Positions 27,701 through 40,678 of a stretch of DNA of 64,000 nt are shown here, piece by piece. Numbering within the stretch: position 1 is the first letter of the stretch; the number at the start of each line of letters is the position of its first letter. The notes under the pieces are model-generated. The model ran no database searches and was not told the origin of the DNA. It saw only the letters and a list, made by a program, of their open reading frames with translations. The position numbers and the translations under genes were made by a program. The DNA lies in NCBI GenBank assembly GCA_002914845.1, contig JXTC01000552.1, positions 86,428 to 150,427 of the forward strand, read 5' to 3'. Origin of the DNA: Trema orientale. Its lineage: Eukaryota > Streptophyta > Magnoliopsida > Rosales > Cannabaceae.

Positions 27701-30700
27701 TCAGCGAGCTTCCAACACTGTAACCGTTATGTCATTTACAGACACTCCTTTAGATGTTGAGGTATCGCTGCTGGTGATTTTATTAATAAATGCTGGTCTT
27801 TTAGGAGATGGAAGAGGGGTCTCATTTCGCAGCATGAATACGACATCTAACATCGTCGGTCGTTCTACTGCGAGCTCCTGAACACATAACAGCCCGATTT
27901 GGATGCATCTCGAGACTTGATCGCTGGGATATGACTCGTTGAATGATTCATCCACTATCTCTAAAGCTTTTCCCTCTGTCCATAAGTCCCAGACCTGCAA
28001 AGTTAAAGAGTTTTGGAGCATAATCTTAAGATTATGACCAGAGTTAAGGAGATGTGACTAATTGAAAGACTGACACATAGATGTGTGTCTAGATACCTAC
28101 TTGGCCAACCAAATTAAGAGACGAAACTTCATTGAAACTGCTGTTTTTCTTGCCAGTAATGATCTCTAATGTCAGAACCCCAAAGCTGAAAACATCCGAT
28201 TTTGTAGAATATAGCCCTTCCATTGCATACTCTGGTGACATATAACCACTGCATTGACATAATGAGGAACACATGATGAAACACAGTAACCTTAGTCTTG
28301 TACTTGTATATGGTATATATGTTTTGGTTTTTGTATGGAATCTGGTGTTCAGAGGGAAGAAACTTACTATGTTCCAACCACTTTATTTGTATTTGCTTCT
28401 ATTTGGTCATCTCCAAACATTCTGGCCATACCAAAATCAGAAATCTTTGGGCTCATTGTGGCATCTAGTAGCACGTTGCTTGCTTTCAGGTCCCTATGGA
28501 TGATTTTGAGTCTTGAATCTTGATGTAGATACAAGAGCCCTCGAGCAATCCCGATGATAATTTGAAAACGCTTACTCCAATCCAACAGTGATTTTTGGTT
28601 TTTGTCTGTATCAAAAAAAGAAAGCCTCATTTATCAACTATGTAAAGGCAATAACATTAATAAATTCTATATATTTAGTAATAAGTTCACAATTAGTAAA
28701 ATGCAAATACTAGAGAAGACATACTAAATAATAACAATATCCAAATAGTAGAGAAGACGTACTAAATAATAACAAGTCCAGGCTTTTGTTTGGCATGTAT
28801 TCATATATCAACATCTTCTCTTCTTTGTTAATGCAACAACCAAGAAGCTTCACAAGATTCCTATGTTGAAGTTTAGCTATCAACATAACTTCATTTTTAA
28901 ACTCTTCTACACCTTGCCCCGAAAATTGCGACAACCTTTTTACAGCTAGATCCTGTCCATCAGCTAGAACACCCTGAAATTATGATTCCAAAGGATTGAA
29001 AAACGTTATACGATTACTTTGGCTCGATGTTTCATTTCTGCAATTCGTTCTTGTTTTTGCAAACATACTCTAACCAACTTTTGAAGAAGTACCTTATAAA
29101 CAGAACCAAAGCCCCCATATCCAAGCATGTTAGTGGAAGAAAAATTGTCCGTGGCGACAGCAACTGTGCTGAAATCAAAGAAAAGTATATCTGTTTTTTC
29201 TCTACCAGTTTTACTTGGAGAATTTTCCAATCCCCTCGAACTAGCTTTAAAATCGTTGAGCAATATTGTGGGCTGTCCAAGAACAACTCCTCCTGCCCTC
29301 AATAAGGAAAGTAACAAAAGTTAATTGTTAATCTCTGAAGTAAAATCTATACTCTCAGAGTTCTTCTTGCCGCTTTTAAATGTCCAGACACACAGTTCTT
29401 GAAGGGAACATATGGGAAAAATTGAAGGGTTTCCATATCATGAAAAAGGGCTAGTCACATTTTCCTCCTAAATGTATTAGATACGAACATATTTTAGCCA
29501 CATTGTCCCCCTAAATGTAGCAGATACGAACATATATCTTTCCTTATTCAATTTATTCTAACTTTATAGGAGTGCCACTGAAATGAAGATCTAGCAGTTT
29601 GTTAGTGGTTGACAAAAGTTGATCTAGGAACAAGTTCAGGTGCTAGTAAATCAGCTAATGCTCATTATGAGGCATAAGGACATAAACATCACTTGGCTTA
29701 AAAAGTAAACGGTAAATAATGTTGAAAAAAAAGGAAGCATTTATACCTTTTCTCTTCCTTCTCTTTAACCAGTACAAAACAGAGGCAATGAGGACTAGTG
29801 TAGCAGCAACTGACATTCCCACAATAGAAAGTACCCATTTTACAGAGAGCCCATCTGACTCGGCGTATTGAGCTGAAAAATGAAAAAACAAGCTTCCACA
29901 CTGATTCCATGATTCGCATAACCAAAATCTTCATAGGTCAAATAAAGTAACAGGGCAACAAATTGAGGAGTGGTAATACAACAAAACAAACTATACTCAC
30001 AGGAATTCATAACAAAAATTATCCTTTGAATCAAAACGAAAATTAATAAAAACCCACTATCAAAACAAAAAAAAAATAAAAATTGTGGAAGTACCTAGTA
30101 TAAGCGCATCAACTCGAACATACAAATCTTGACCACCTTCCATAAACTGTTTGATATCCATTAGACGCCCATACCATGCCATGCACCCACTCCCACCATC
30201 CCTCACGTCCGCAACGCCGTACGCCATGCAAGAACAATTCCTCAGACACTGCTCCCCGCACTCTTTCAAACTCAAGCTCCGGTCCACGACCGCCGTAGAC
30301 GCATCAGGAACCTTAACACTCTCCAACTTGACGAACCCTTCGCCATTGTTCCCGCACATGGACAGAGCACCCTTTTTCCTGCTGCAGCCGGCGGAGCTTT
30401 CCCTCAACGCCCAGTCCTGCGGCGACACAGGGTCGTACCCTGGAAGGCAGCTGCACTCGAACCCGCTAACGTTGTACGGGTTGCAACTGCCATAGGGACC
30501 GCAACTCGCGTAGTCGTCGCAGTTGTCTACGGGCGCGTAGTAGATTTGGATCCATTTGTGCTGCTGCCCTTGCCACGCGAACTGTTGGATCGATCCTGAG
30601 CCGTCGACGATTATGTAGGTGAAGATCGAAGGGTCCAAAACGCTCCACATCACCGTGATCTCATCCTCATCGTTAACAAAAGTGATGTTGAAGAGGTTAC

Positions 30701-31379
30701 TACGTGGGAGAGCGCTCAAAGCTGGTATTCCTCCCCACTGGAGCCCGTTCCAGTGCCCTGCTCGCCACCATTTGGACCGGTCTTTGTACAGTATCAGCTG
30801 AGGTGAACCGTTCGGTACCATTCTCAACGAGCAATTCCCGGTTCCCGGGTCTTCTTGGGATTTCCAAGACGTGAGGTACCGGTTCAGACCGGTCCTTAAA
30901 TCTAGTCCCACTTTCATACCTGAAAGCAGAGCATGAGTAGGGTGATCAAAGCTTTGCCAGATAACCCTTTTGGTATCTTGTTGAAGTAAAACAAGGTTAC
31001 CCGAATCCAAGATTTGAGCGACGATGCGGTTAGTAAACGAGATGGAAACATTCGTTGACCAGTGACGAAGGTTTTGACCATCGTTGAGTGCAAGGTTTCC
31101 TTGTCCATCAATGGAAAGAACTCCGGAGTTGTCGTTCACTGGGCTATCTCTGTTCGCTACCCATATAACAGTTTCTTTAGAGAAGCTAAACCAAATTCCG
31201 AGGAAACGGGAGCTAGAGTTGCCGGGACTGAAGAACCCCACCACGAAGGTACCTCCATCGGAGACCAAAGTGTTGTTGTCCGTGACGGACTGGTTAACGG
31301 CTATGGAGTCTGAAGCAGAGCAGTAATGGAGGATGAGGAGCTGAAGCAGTGATTTCAGGAACCCTTTGGCATAGTTCAT
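27701..31379 (-). CDS. G-type lectin S-receptor-like serine/threonine kinase (gene 2)
   Basis: Seven exons on the minus strand: 31379-30095, 29872-29747, 29292-29093, 28973-28763, 28605-28368, 28248-28101 and 27994-27701. The frame closes to 833 residues. Order: signal peptide, B-lectin, S-locus glycoprotein and PAN domains in exon 1; membrane helix in exon 2; kinase in exons 3-7. Kinase residues are in place: [11 protein letters not shown] (527-537), Lys549, Glu565, Asp646 of HRD, Asp664 of DFG, MSPEYAM. Exon boundaries and phases match gene 1. Exons 4 and 5 have equal lengths in both genes (211 and 238 nt), while exon 3 is 25 codons shorter. All introns are GT-AG. A 38-bp duplication copies the exon 4 donor. 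It was presumably formed by tandem duplication with gene 1, and its role is inferred from the family only. Confidence 0.93.
28704..28779. repeat. 38-bp tandem duplication at the exon 4 donor of gene 2
   Basis: Two copies (28704-28741 and 28742-28779) share TAGAGAAGAC.TACTAAATAA. Each contains a possible minus-strand donor TTTA|GTA, so the splice donor of exon 4 (28763) has a second copy 38 bp into the intron. Confidence 0.8.
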
Positions 31380-31779
31380 ATTGCAGAGTTGAGTTTGGCT
31401 GTGAAGAACTTGGTTTGGTGTCTCTAATACTTGAATTCAATATTAGTCTAAATTTGCAGAATAGCCGGTTTGAAACATTGACCAGCCATAAGAGAAGAAG
31501 ACTCCTACAGAAGCAAAGATTTATTTTAAAATTGAAAAGGTTAAGAGAGAGAGAAGGAGAGAGACCGCTCGGTAATAGCAAGTTGGGTTAGCTTCATTTA
31601 ATTGCGTAAGAGAAAAGGAAAGAATTGGAAAATCATTAAAATATATAAATGTTAACCATGGATATATCATATACTACTCCTCTCTCGTACCTTCCTTTGA
31701 AGAGTCACAGCCTAAAGGCAACTCGAGTCTCGAGTACACTTACTAGCTTTTTTACACAAGAATATTGATGTAGTTTAAG
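31380..31779. other. Upstream region of gene 2
   Basis: This is the promoter side of gene 2 (minus strand). An AT-rich AATATATAAATG stretch at about 31638-31650 could hold a TATA box. The open frames on both strands at 31294-31591 overlap the start of gene 2 and show no domain. Confidence 0.4.
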
Positions 31780-31900
31780 TTTTTTTTTTTTCCTGAAAGT
31801 GGATAATATATTAAACAAAAGCAGGAGGGTAATCCTCCATTACAATCCCAGCGATACAAGCTGGAGTAAAGGGTTAGGAAGAAAAGAGAGGTCTCTCAAC
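31780..31900 (-). mobile_element. LINE 3' tail fragment
   Basis: Read on the minus strand it ends TTAATATATTATCCACTTTC followed by GG and a poly-A run of about 13, preceded by a GGGATTGTAATGGAGG stretch. This is the usual form of a 5'-truncated plant L1 insertion. Confidence 0.45.
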
Positions 31901-33497
31901 TCTGTTTCTGTTAATATAACGACAATTCTTTCATAAATTTCCCTAAATTTTTATGAGGTAATTACTACGTAGAGGTTACAAAAACACTCTCTTTAAAGAT
32001 TGTGTAATTATATAATGTCAAATTGAATAAAATAGAAGTTCTTTTGTCGGATAATTTGGCTTCTTGTTATATCAAAAAATTTCCTTCTAGAAACTTCGTT
32101 GAATTTATTTATTTATTTATTTTGAAATATCGTTAAATTTATTTTTTGTGAGATATTGGTAATAGCTACATATCTTGACATTAATTGTTATTCGAAAATT
32201 TTCCTCTAATCTATCGATTGAAAAAAAAAAAAAGGGTCCTTAATCTAACTCGCCTATATCATTCTCGATTTCTCGTCATAATAGAGAGAATTCATCCTCT
32301 AACTCAAAATAGCTACATAGAAACAACTTATGTGTATCGTCTTCAAACTCCTAAACAACGTCCCTTTCTCAATTTTTTTTTTTTTAAACATTTGATTCTC
32401 TCACAATAAATTAAATTTTAAAAAGAAATAGAGCTTTACTATAAACTGCATCAAAGTTACCAGATAAATAAGTTCGAATGATTTTTTGACAAGTAATAAC
32501 TCAATTATATTGAGCTATTTCAGATTAGTCTCCGCAGAACATTCTTGCTATTTAGATTAGAATAGTAGTATGTCTTGTCGATGTCTTCTCCATTTTCTCT
32601 AGATCGCCATCACTAAGATAACGTAAATATTCTGTCACTTAATAATTAGCGGCCTCGCTTAATCCGAAACCGAAAGTCATTAAAATCCGGTTTTAGGTCC
32701 TCTAATCGATTAATCACAGCTCCTTGGACAACCAGAAAGATGAAATTTTAATAATCAGGATCAGAGTTAGAGCCTGCCCTAAATATGTATGAAAATGTTC
32801 AACAAAGGCATGTTGTACGAGAAGGTATGTATACCACATATGTACATTTTTGGGTCAAAAAATGGGGGCATAAAGCGACACATATTTTAATATATCGCGA
32901 AAAAGTGAAATTTTTCATTAAATTGGGTCTCTATCACAAATGTGAACACGGATCAAGATTACTTGAAATTTCTACACTAATTAACCCGTCAACTACTCGT
33001 GTATCCACTACATAATTAATATGAATAAGTCACCACCTAATACGTTGAATTATAATCCACGAACCTAGTGGGCTTTTAATTTTTAAATGTTTAATAATGA
33101 ACTCTGTCTGATCTTAGAGGCATTGTCCAAGCTGGATTTCAACTTTCACCAATTTTTAAGGTCACGAAAGCTAGTATGGTAGCTCTGCCCAAGTGTGTTA
33201 CTATTACTATAAATTAAAATTTTGTTTTAGGGATTGTTTTGTGTGTTTCATTTTGTTGTCGGTTCTAGTTTTGACTGGAAAACTACTTTTACAGAAAGAG
33301 ATGGCTTAGATGATGCAATTATAGCACATTTAAACACTTCAAACAATGATAAGAAAATACGTATAAGTCGTCCTTCAACATATATATTACATATATATGT
33401 GCACAGGCATTTTTATACTATTTATAAATATTATTTTGCTCAGTTAATATTTATGGCGTGGAAAAAGTACAAAGAGATAAAAATATTAAATTATATG

Positions 33498-33535
<38 letters not shown>

Positions 33536-34654
33536 TTAATTACTAAAATTATGATAGTTATTAGATAATTAGTTTAACGGTCTAAAGAAATACTTATAAA
33601 AAGATGAAAAACAAAAAATAACTGTGAATTATGGCCCTATATAAATGTGGCGGAAGCTACTTTGGAGTTTTTATTATTGCCCTTTAATATTTCATGCTCC
33701 TTGCATGTTGGTGTGTATCCAAATTAGTCTAATAGCATCTTGGCTTTAACGATGTGCTTTAGTGACTTCATTTTTATATAAGTGCCTAGAGTTAGAGATA
33801 AAAAAAATTGAATGTTTTTATTGATCTCATCCAAACCAATCAAATCATCATCATCATTGACCTTCTTCATTCTTGAGGCTCGAAAATCGTCTTTGGCTAG
33901 TATGTGTGGTTTCAACATTTGACTATTTCAATTTTTGAACAGAATCAAGTGTTTCTCTAATTTTCTTTTCTCATTGAAGAATAAAATCAAGTGTCGTCCA
34001 CTCCTTGTTGATGAAGGGACGCAAGAGACTACATTTTCTCTACTGCATAAATATCAATATTATATTTGACACAATTTTGGCACATTGTCTTTATTATTAG
34101 TTTTTTTATACTTCAATGCATTATGATATTTTAAATGCAATCTTTAACTTCTTTTATTTTTTTTCAATAATTATCAAGTCAACTATAAATCATACCAATC
34201 CCCAACTATTTATTTATCTTATTAAAAGCTATATCAAGAAGGAAGGTTAAAGGAAAATGGAAACTTGCATATTATGCACAGTTAGAGTAATTGATTCTTG
34301 ACGCTATTAACAGTATATGTCAAAGGTGATATTTGACGCCAAAGTTCATCATAATTCCAAATGTGGCATACAAAAAATAACACTTGACTGGTGGAGGATT
34401 TTATTATTTATGTTAAATTATAACATTTAATTTGACACACAAGATAGAGATATGCTCCAAAATGAAAGAAAGAGAATTTGCTTGGAAGGGTCGTATAGAA
34501 ATTATTTATTTATTACTTAGAGATCTATAGTAGGCGATACCATCCCATTTGTGAACAAGCTTGGGCTCGCGTTACGCCCATCTGCTTGGACCAGCTTTAA
34601 ATGGGCCTGTATGATTTAGGACTACAGAGATAAAGCTAGACCAGTACCACTTAA
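31901..34654. other. AT-rich spacer without recognised genes
   Basis: Open frames at 32185-32409, 32785-33015 and 33234-33539 (plus) and 33724-33918 (minus) are short, have no domain and sit in AT-rich DNA; none is called. A TTA microsatellite lies at 33501-33536. No repeat boundary was identified. Confidence 0.5.
33501..33536. repeat. (TTA)n microsatellite
   Basis: About twelve uninterrupted TTA units. Confidence 0.9.
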
Positions 34655-34925
34655 ATAAACTAAGAGAAATTTAGGCAGATGACTAATATTTTAATCAACT
34701 TTTTAAATTTTATAGCTAAATGTCTAAGTATATATACTTTTATACTTGATAGATATATTTATCTACCAATTTCAGTTAATATACTGAGTATGTAAATTTT
34801 TATGCTTGGTATATAATATTTTACACTTGATATATAAACATATATACTGAACATTTTGCTATAACATTTGAAATATGGACATTTACTTAAATCGGGCCCA
34901 ATATTTGGTCATTTTGCTATAAGAC
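34655..34925 (-). repeat. Dispersed AT-rich repeat, copy 2
   Basis: It shares TATACTGAGTAT, TTTATACTTG, TTTTTATGCTTGGTATAT-like words and a TTTGGTCATTTTGCTATA end with the next copy at 34955-35280. Confidence 0.55.
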
Positions 34926-34954
34926 CTAAAGACTCAACTAATTATTTATAACAA

Positions 34955-35280
34955 CTAGAACTTTTTGTGTTCTGATTCATATTTTTTTTGGGAAGTTAGA
35001 ATAAGTGTCCTTTTTTTTACACTTTATTTTAATAAATGTCTATTTTTTTATAACCAAAGGAGCGAGTATATATTTTTACACTTAATATATCTATTTATAA
35101 ACCAAATCAAATTTAGTTTATATACTGAGTATATTAATTTTTATACTTGGTATATCGTATTTTATACTTAGTATATAAAATGATTTATTGGTTATTTTGC
35201 TACATTTTTTTAAAAATGGATATTTATTTGAAATGAGCCCAAAATTCAATCATTTTGCTATATGACCATTTTCCCTCCTA
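34955..35280 (-). repeat. Dispersed AT-rich repeat, copy 3
   Basis: It carries ATACTGAGTATATTAA, TTATACTTGGTATAT and, at its right end, GCCCAAAATTCAATCATTTT followed by GCTATA. The complement of this end begins the insertion at 10490. Copies 2 and 3 lie side by side in the same orientation. Confidence 0.6.
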
Positions 35281-35640
35281 ACAAATTGGTTCTGTTTGTC
35301 CGAAGTTATCCCATCTAAATCAAAATCAATTTCAAAGAAGAAGTTTAGCAACTGAAACTAGTAGTTACAGAGAGTAATAGTTTTGTCGATTGATTCATGT
35401 TTCTTAAACAAATAGTCTTTGACAAGTTTAAGATGTATACACCACCTCCCTTCTCTCTTGGTACACAGTGGCCATACTTTGATGGTAAATCCCTGATAAT
35501 TTTACTTTGGCCATCATTCATGTCAATAGTGGAGTAATAATTTTTAAGAAAGAGAATGGCTGGCTTGAGAACAATTCCTTAGCAAAGTAAAATTATTGTT
35601 ATGTCAATTACAAAACAACCATTTTCCGTGGCTATTAGAT
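35281..35640. other. Spacer downstream of pseudogene C
   Basis: No gene or repeat end was recognised. Confidence 0.4.
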
Positions 35641-36315
35641 AGAATTATTGCAAGTTCTGAAAACAAAAGCTGGTGGTTCGGAGAAGGAAGTGTCTTTTTA
35701 CTACAAGGATGAGAATTACTTATGTCATGGTTGGCCTATCTTTTACCATTTCTTGCACACATAATAGCCCAATTTGAATGTATCTCAAAGCTTCAATTGG
35801 TTGATATAATTGTTAGGTCCAAGGTGTTGGCAAACAATTGACAAAAACAATAAATTCAAGTTGTTAAAAACAATAAATTCAAGTTGTTGTGAGAAAACTA
35901 AGAAGTTGTTACAATAGGTTTGCTGATGTTGTAAAATACTTGTTGCAACATATTTACAGAAACACTCACAACAGATTTGTACAGGCCGAAAATCCAATTT
36001 TAGAAACTTTTTGTTCTTGCATCCTTTGGTCTAATTTTCCTTATTAAACTTTTCTAGAAGGATAATAGCCATTATTGCTGATGTATTTTCGTGACCACCT
36101 GGACCAAATTGATTAAGATATTTTATCTCATTTTTACTTTGATTAAATTTCTATTTTTCGCTTGATTCACGCTTGTTATTACCTCAAATCTTGGTTAATG
36201 ATTGTTGACAGGTGTATAAGCAGAATCATGATCATATTTCGTCCATTATGGTGCAGATTACGTACTCATTAAATTAATATAATTAATTTTATAAGCTGTT
36301 AGGATTTTCTAGCGA

Positions 36316-36333
36316 AATCTGTTGCAACAGATT
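36316..36333. promoter_or_regulatory. 18-bp palindrome in the copia 5' LTR
   Basis: AATCTGTTGCAACAGATT is a perfect palindrome upstream of the TATA box. The same core, TGTTGCAACA, recurs at 35941, 38416, 54366, 55418 and 55980. A role as a protein-binding site is inference only. Confidence 0.5.
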
Positions 36334-36642
36334 GCACTGTTTAATGAAAGTTTTCTTATTTAATTTTGATTGACTCTAATTAATTGTAAAATCAATCCTT
36401 GTCTTTAAAGAAAATTTTTATAGGTATAATAGAGTGATTTCAGTTGATTAAGAAAAGCCAAAATCGTGGAGAACTTCTCTTAATGTACCTGGATACTTTT
36501 CAGGGACAATTCATGAAAGTTGTTGTAATAGATTTCTAACTGTCCAAATAAGGAATGGCAACAGATTTCGTGACAAATCATTCATTTCTTATTTTCAGCC
36601 TATTCATACTAAGGAAGCACGAAATTGGGACTGGAAACTCAT

Positions 36643-36651
36643 CTATAAAAG
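36643..36651 (+). promoter_or_regulatory. TATA box of the copia 5' LTR
   Basis: CTATAAAAG in the middle of the LTR is the probable core promoter of the element. It falls in the 575 bp absent from the 3' LTR. Confidence 0.55.
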
Positions 36652-37209
36652 TTTAGCAAGTCCAAGGGATTTGTATGCACTTCATTTTGAAGAAAAATAC
36701 TCTTTGAGAGAGCTTTTATGTAAAACATAGAGTTTGTTCTATTGTTATTGTGAAACTTAGAGAACTAGTGAGTTTTCAAGATTTCTTATTTGAGTGCCTT
36801 TTCTTCGGGAGAAAGAATATTTTGTCTTCGGGAGGAGATAGATCCGGACCAGTGAAGGGAGTTCACATGCGAAGGATCAACAGGACGAAGGGAGCTCGTT
36901 GAGCAAGATTAGTTTGCAACACATTGCAGCAATTGAAAAGAAGGAGTCTTTTATTACATTAGTCAATTGGTGTTTGTAATCTTGATATTTTACTAATTTG
37001 TTTAATTTCTGGGCGTAGTCCCGTAGAGTAGGAGAGATCCAAACCACGTTAAAAATGTCTTGTGTACATCTCTTTATTTTTATGTTTTGTTATAACATAT
37101 GCACTCGTTTCTGTAACAATTTTTCATACACGTATTACAACACAATTAATTAATTATTAATTTAATCAATTAATTAATTATTTAGTAATATCTAAAACAG
37201 ATCTTTCAA

Positions 37210-37222
37210 TTAGTATCAGAGC
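37210..37222 (+). other. Primer-binding site of the copia element
   Basis: TTAGTATCAGAGC, one base after the 5' LTR, is one base different from the initiator-Met-tRNA site TGGTATCAGAGC. Confidence 0.75.
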
Positions 37223-37277
37223 AAAGTCACTTAAATATCAGTGAGATTTTTGGTATTTTCTGATATGTTTTGTTAGT

Positions 37278-38336
37278 ATGTTTTTTTTGAATGAAGGAGG
37301 TTCAACATCTCATCTACCATTATTAGACGGGACCAATTATCTATACTGGAAGTCCAGGATGAAGGCATTTATTTGAGCTTTTGATATTAAAGCCTGGAGA
37401 ATCGATTCTTATTGGATGGTCACATCCTACAATCAAAGCTGATAATAGAACCATTTCATTGAAGCCAGAAATTGATTAGTCCCCTCAAGATGATCTGTTG
37501 GCCAGTTATAGCACTAAAGTTTTACATGCCATTTTCAATGGATGTGATGTCAAATCAAGCTGGTCTTCTCATGTGAAACTACAAAGGAGGCACAGAAAAT
37601 CCTTCAAACAAACTTTGAAGGATCAGGTGATATTAAGCGTAATAAACTCACTTCTCTTACTACTAGATTTGAGGAATTACGTATGGAAGAAAATGAAACT
37701 TTGTTTAGATATTATAGTAAACTGTGTGATATTGCTAACGAATCTTTTCTCTTGTTGAAAAGATACCTAAATCTATAATTGTTAGGAAGATTGTCAGATC
37801 TCTTCCAGATCGGTTTCAGCCAAAGATCGTTGCAATAGAAGAAAGTAAAAATCTAGACATAATGAATGTGGATGATTTGATTAGTTCCCTACGAGCTTTT
37901 GAAATGAATTTGAAAAAGTAGGAGAAATGAGAAATCAATTGCTTTCAAGACAACACAAGAAAGTGTGGAACCCTCAAAGGAGGAAAATGATGATGATGAA
38001 GTTGCTCTATAATTTTTGAATTTTTGCGTACATTCTTTAGAAATTTCAAGTTCTTGAAATTTCTAAAGAATATAGGCGAAAATTCAAAAACTAATTCCTT
38101 TTCCACCAAAACTACGAAAGGTAAGTCTTCTTCCAAATCTGTTGATTTTTCAAGTAAAAAAAGTATTTAATGTAGGGAATGTGAGGGATATGGGCATATT
38201 CAATCAGAGTGTGCCAACACCCTGAAAAAGAAATCAAAAGCCATGACCATTACCTAGAGTGATGAAGAATTTGATGGAAGCAAAGAAGAAGATATGGTGA
38301 GTAATGTTGCTCTTATTACCTCCTTGTTTTAAGACT
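37278..38336 (+). pseudogene. copia gag (UBN2 type) with zinc knuckle, broken
   Basis: The ATG at 37278 opens a frame with the copia gag start pattern (LLDGTNYLYWKSRMKAF). A UBN2-type block follows near 37795-37920 (SLPDRFQPKIVAIEES, LISSLRAFEMNLKK). A CCHC knuckle CRECEGYGHIQSEC lies at about 38171-38212 with all four ligands. Stops at 37374, 37479 and 37918, together with frame changes, disable it. It is followed directly by the protease-integrase part. Confidence 0.75.
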
Positions 38337-38347
38337 CATGATTTTTT

Positions 38348-39510
38348 TTGCAGAAAGATGCAGATTCTGTAGCAATAGAAGCGGTCTGTTATAACACATT
38401 TGTTGCTGAAGGTGATGTTGCAACAGAATCTGTGAAATCAGATTATGTTACAACTAAAGTCAGTTCAGATGTTGACGAATCAGAACCTGATGAGGATTCA
38501 GTTCGAGTGGCATATCAAAAAATGTACACTCAATGGTTAAAGGTTTATGCTGATAATCGTCTTTTGGTAAGTAATAACACTGCACTTATGAAATCTAAAG
38601 AAGAATATGACATAAAAATGCTAGTTTGAATTCTATCATTTCTAAAAAAGATAGAAAACTGAAAGAATTATCTGTTGAACTTGAAAGAACTCAGAAAGGA
38701 TTGAAAATATTGAGTTCAGGAACTGGAAAGTTAGATCATATTATGATAAATGGAAAATCCAATAGAGAGAATAGTGGTTTGGGCTTCAAAGGTATGAGAT
38801 TTAATACTAAAACTGTGTTTGTAAAACCAACTGTATCTATTGCAACAACTTCACAGTCTGTTGCAACCATTTCACGGTCTACTGCAATAATAAGTAAGGC
38901 CAATATTCATTCAAATCCGAGAGGTAAGACCCGTAAGTTTGTTTCCGTTTGCCATTTTTGTGGGGTTAAAGGTCACATCCGTCCAAGGTATTTTACAATG
39001 ATGAATTTTTTTGAGAATAATTATTTGAACAAATCATTTGCTTATCCATCTCAAAGAAAAATACCCAGGCTCAAAATCGATTTGCAAACCGATTCCAAGC
39101 AAGTTTGGGTAAGAAAATCTGATGTTAAATGTTTTGTTGCTTTTAAATATTTAAGAACATGTGCTACTAACTCATGGTATTTTAACAGTGGCTGTTCTAG
39201 ACAGATGATAGGTAATCAAAATATTTTGATAAGTTACAAATCTGTGACAAGTGGAGAAGTTACTTTTGGAGATGGAGTCAAGGGAAAAGTTCTTGGTAAA
39301 GGAACTTTAAATGTTGATGGGATGCCAAGATTGAAAAATGTGCTTCATTTGGATGGACTTAAAGCTAATCTAATTAGCATAAGTCAAATTTGTAATCATA
39401 ATCATTTTGTCAATTTTACTCGTGATGAGTATTTGGTTTTGGATCATGATGAAAATTGTGTTTTGAAAGGTTGTAGATCTATTGACAACTGTTATATTTT
39501 GGTTCAATAG
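38348..39510 (+). pseudogene. copia gag-pol spacer and protease region, broken
   Basis: The acidic segment 38348-38629 and the coiled, Lys-rich start of 38626-39510 correspond to the long gag tail of SIRE-like elements. A second, damaged knuckle (CHFCGVKGHIRPRY, last Cys lost) lies near 38949. The retropepsin region starts at about 39175. Its WYFNSGCSRQMIG has Asn where the catalytic Asp of WYLDSGC is expected, so the protease would be inactive. A GAG-pre-integrase block with VLHLDGLKANLISISQIC follows at 39340. Confidence 0.75.
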
Positions 39511-39539
39511 GAAACATGTCATAATGTTACTATTAATAA

Positions 39540-40595
39540 CACTGATTTATGGTATGAAAAACTTCGGCACTTAAATTTTAGAAATTTGAAAGAATTGCAA
39601 GTGCAGGTCTTGTTCGTGGTTTGCCAAAACTTGACAATCAGTCACTTGGTGTGTGTAGACCGTGCCAACATAGAAAATAGTTGAAGTCAACACATAAAGT
39701 GATCCAAAGCATCACAACACCAAATGTCTTAGAACTATTACACATGAATCTTATGGGTCCAGTGCAAGTCGAAAGTATTACAAGTAAACATTACATTCTT
39801 GTGTATGTGGATGATTTTTCTAGATTTACTTGGGTTGATTTCTTGAAAAAAAAATCAGACTCTTTTGATGCTTTTAGAAATTTATGTGTATATTTCAATG
39901 TTGAAAAGAATTGTAATATCAGAAAAATAGTACGAATTCGAAGTGACCATAGAAAAGAATTTGAAAACACTATTTTTGCTGATTTTCGTAAATTGCATGG
40001 AATTGCACATAAATTTTCTGCTTCTAAAATACCAGAACAAAATGGTGTCGTAGAGAGAAAGAATTGTACCTTGCAGGAAATGGTCAGAGTCATGCTAAAT
40101 AGCAAGAAGCTGTCCAAAAGACTATGGGCTGAAGCAGTAAACACTGCATGTTATACAATTAATCGTGTCTATCTTCGGCCAGGTACGAAAAGGACTCCCT
40201 ATGAGATTTGGAAAGGTAAGAAACCTAATCTCAGTCATTTTTATGTTTTTGGATGTGCTTGTTACATCTTGAATGATAGGGAGCATCTTGGCAAATTTGA
40301 TTCTAAAAGTGAAACTACAGTCTTTCTCAGCTATTCTAATAATAGTAGAGCTTATCGTATGTACAACATGAGAACTCAAACTGTTATGGAATCGGCCAAT
40401 ATTGTTATTGATGATTTTAAAGATTTTGTAGAATTTTCGAAAGAGACGGAGATTGACAGCTTTACTGATGAAGTTGTACAAGGATCTGATCATATTGTTG
40501 CAAAAACACCTGATCCTATTGCAACATCAGCTCCTAATGTTGTAACTGATTCCTTGCAGGAACATCGGATCAGAATGTTTCTTCTGAGTTCTTGA
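39540..40595 (+). pseudogene. copia integrase, broken
   Basis: The zinc-binding region (about 39545-39680, LWYEKLRHLNF and VCRPCQ) has a frameshift near 39595 and a stop at 39678. The core runs from 39681 to 40430 with YVDDFSRFTWVDFL, IRSDHRKEFEN and PEQNGVVERKN. The second Asp and the Glu of the DDE triad are present, but the first is replaced (LLHMNLMGP where Asp is usual). The C-terminal region ends at 40595 with a stop. Confidence 0.85.
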
Positions 40596-40678
40596 TTGAC
40601 CCAATTCAAAAAGAATGATCAACAAGAGTCAAGAAAAATCATCCAACAGACCTCATCATAGGTAATGTTGATGATAGC

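Larger units (their letters stand above)
35811..37208 (+). repeat. 5' LTR of the copia element (1398 bp)
   Basis: It starts TGTTAGGTCCAAGGTG and ends ATCTTTCA. It carries a TATA box at 36643-36651, an 18-bp perfect palindrome at 36316-36333, and several relaxed copies of TGTTGCAACA. About 575 bp (36548-37122) are missing from the 3' partner. Confidence 0.9.

Noticed and set aside
30151..31326. Plus-strand open frames over gene 2 exon 1
   Set aside because: They are antisense shadows of a well-supported coding exon.
33234..33539. 101-residue open frame ending in a Leu run
   Set aside because: The end is a translated TTA microsatellite, the rest is AT-rich, and no domain was recognised.
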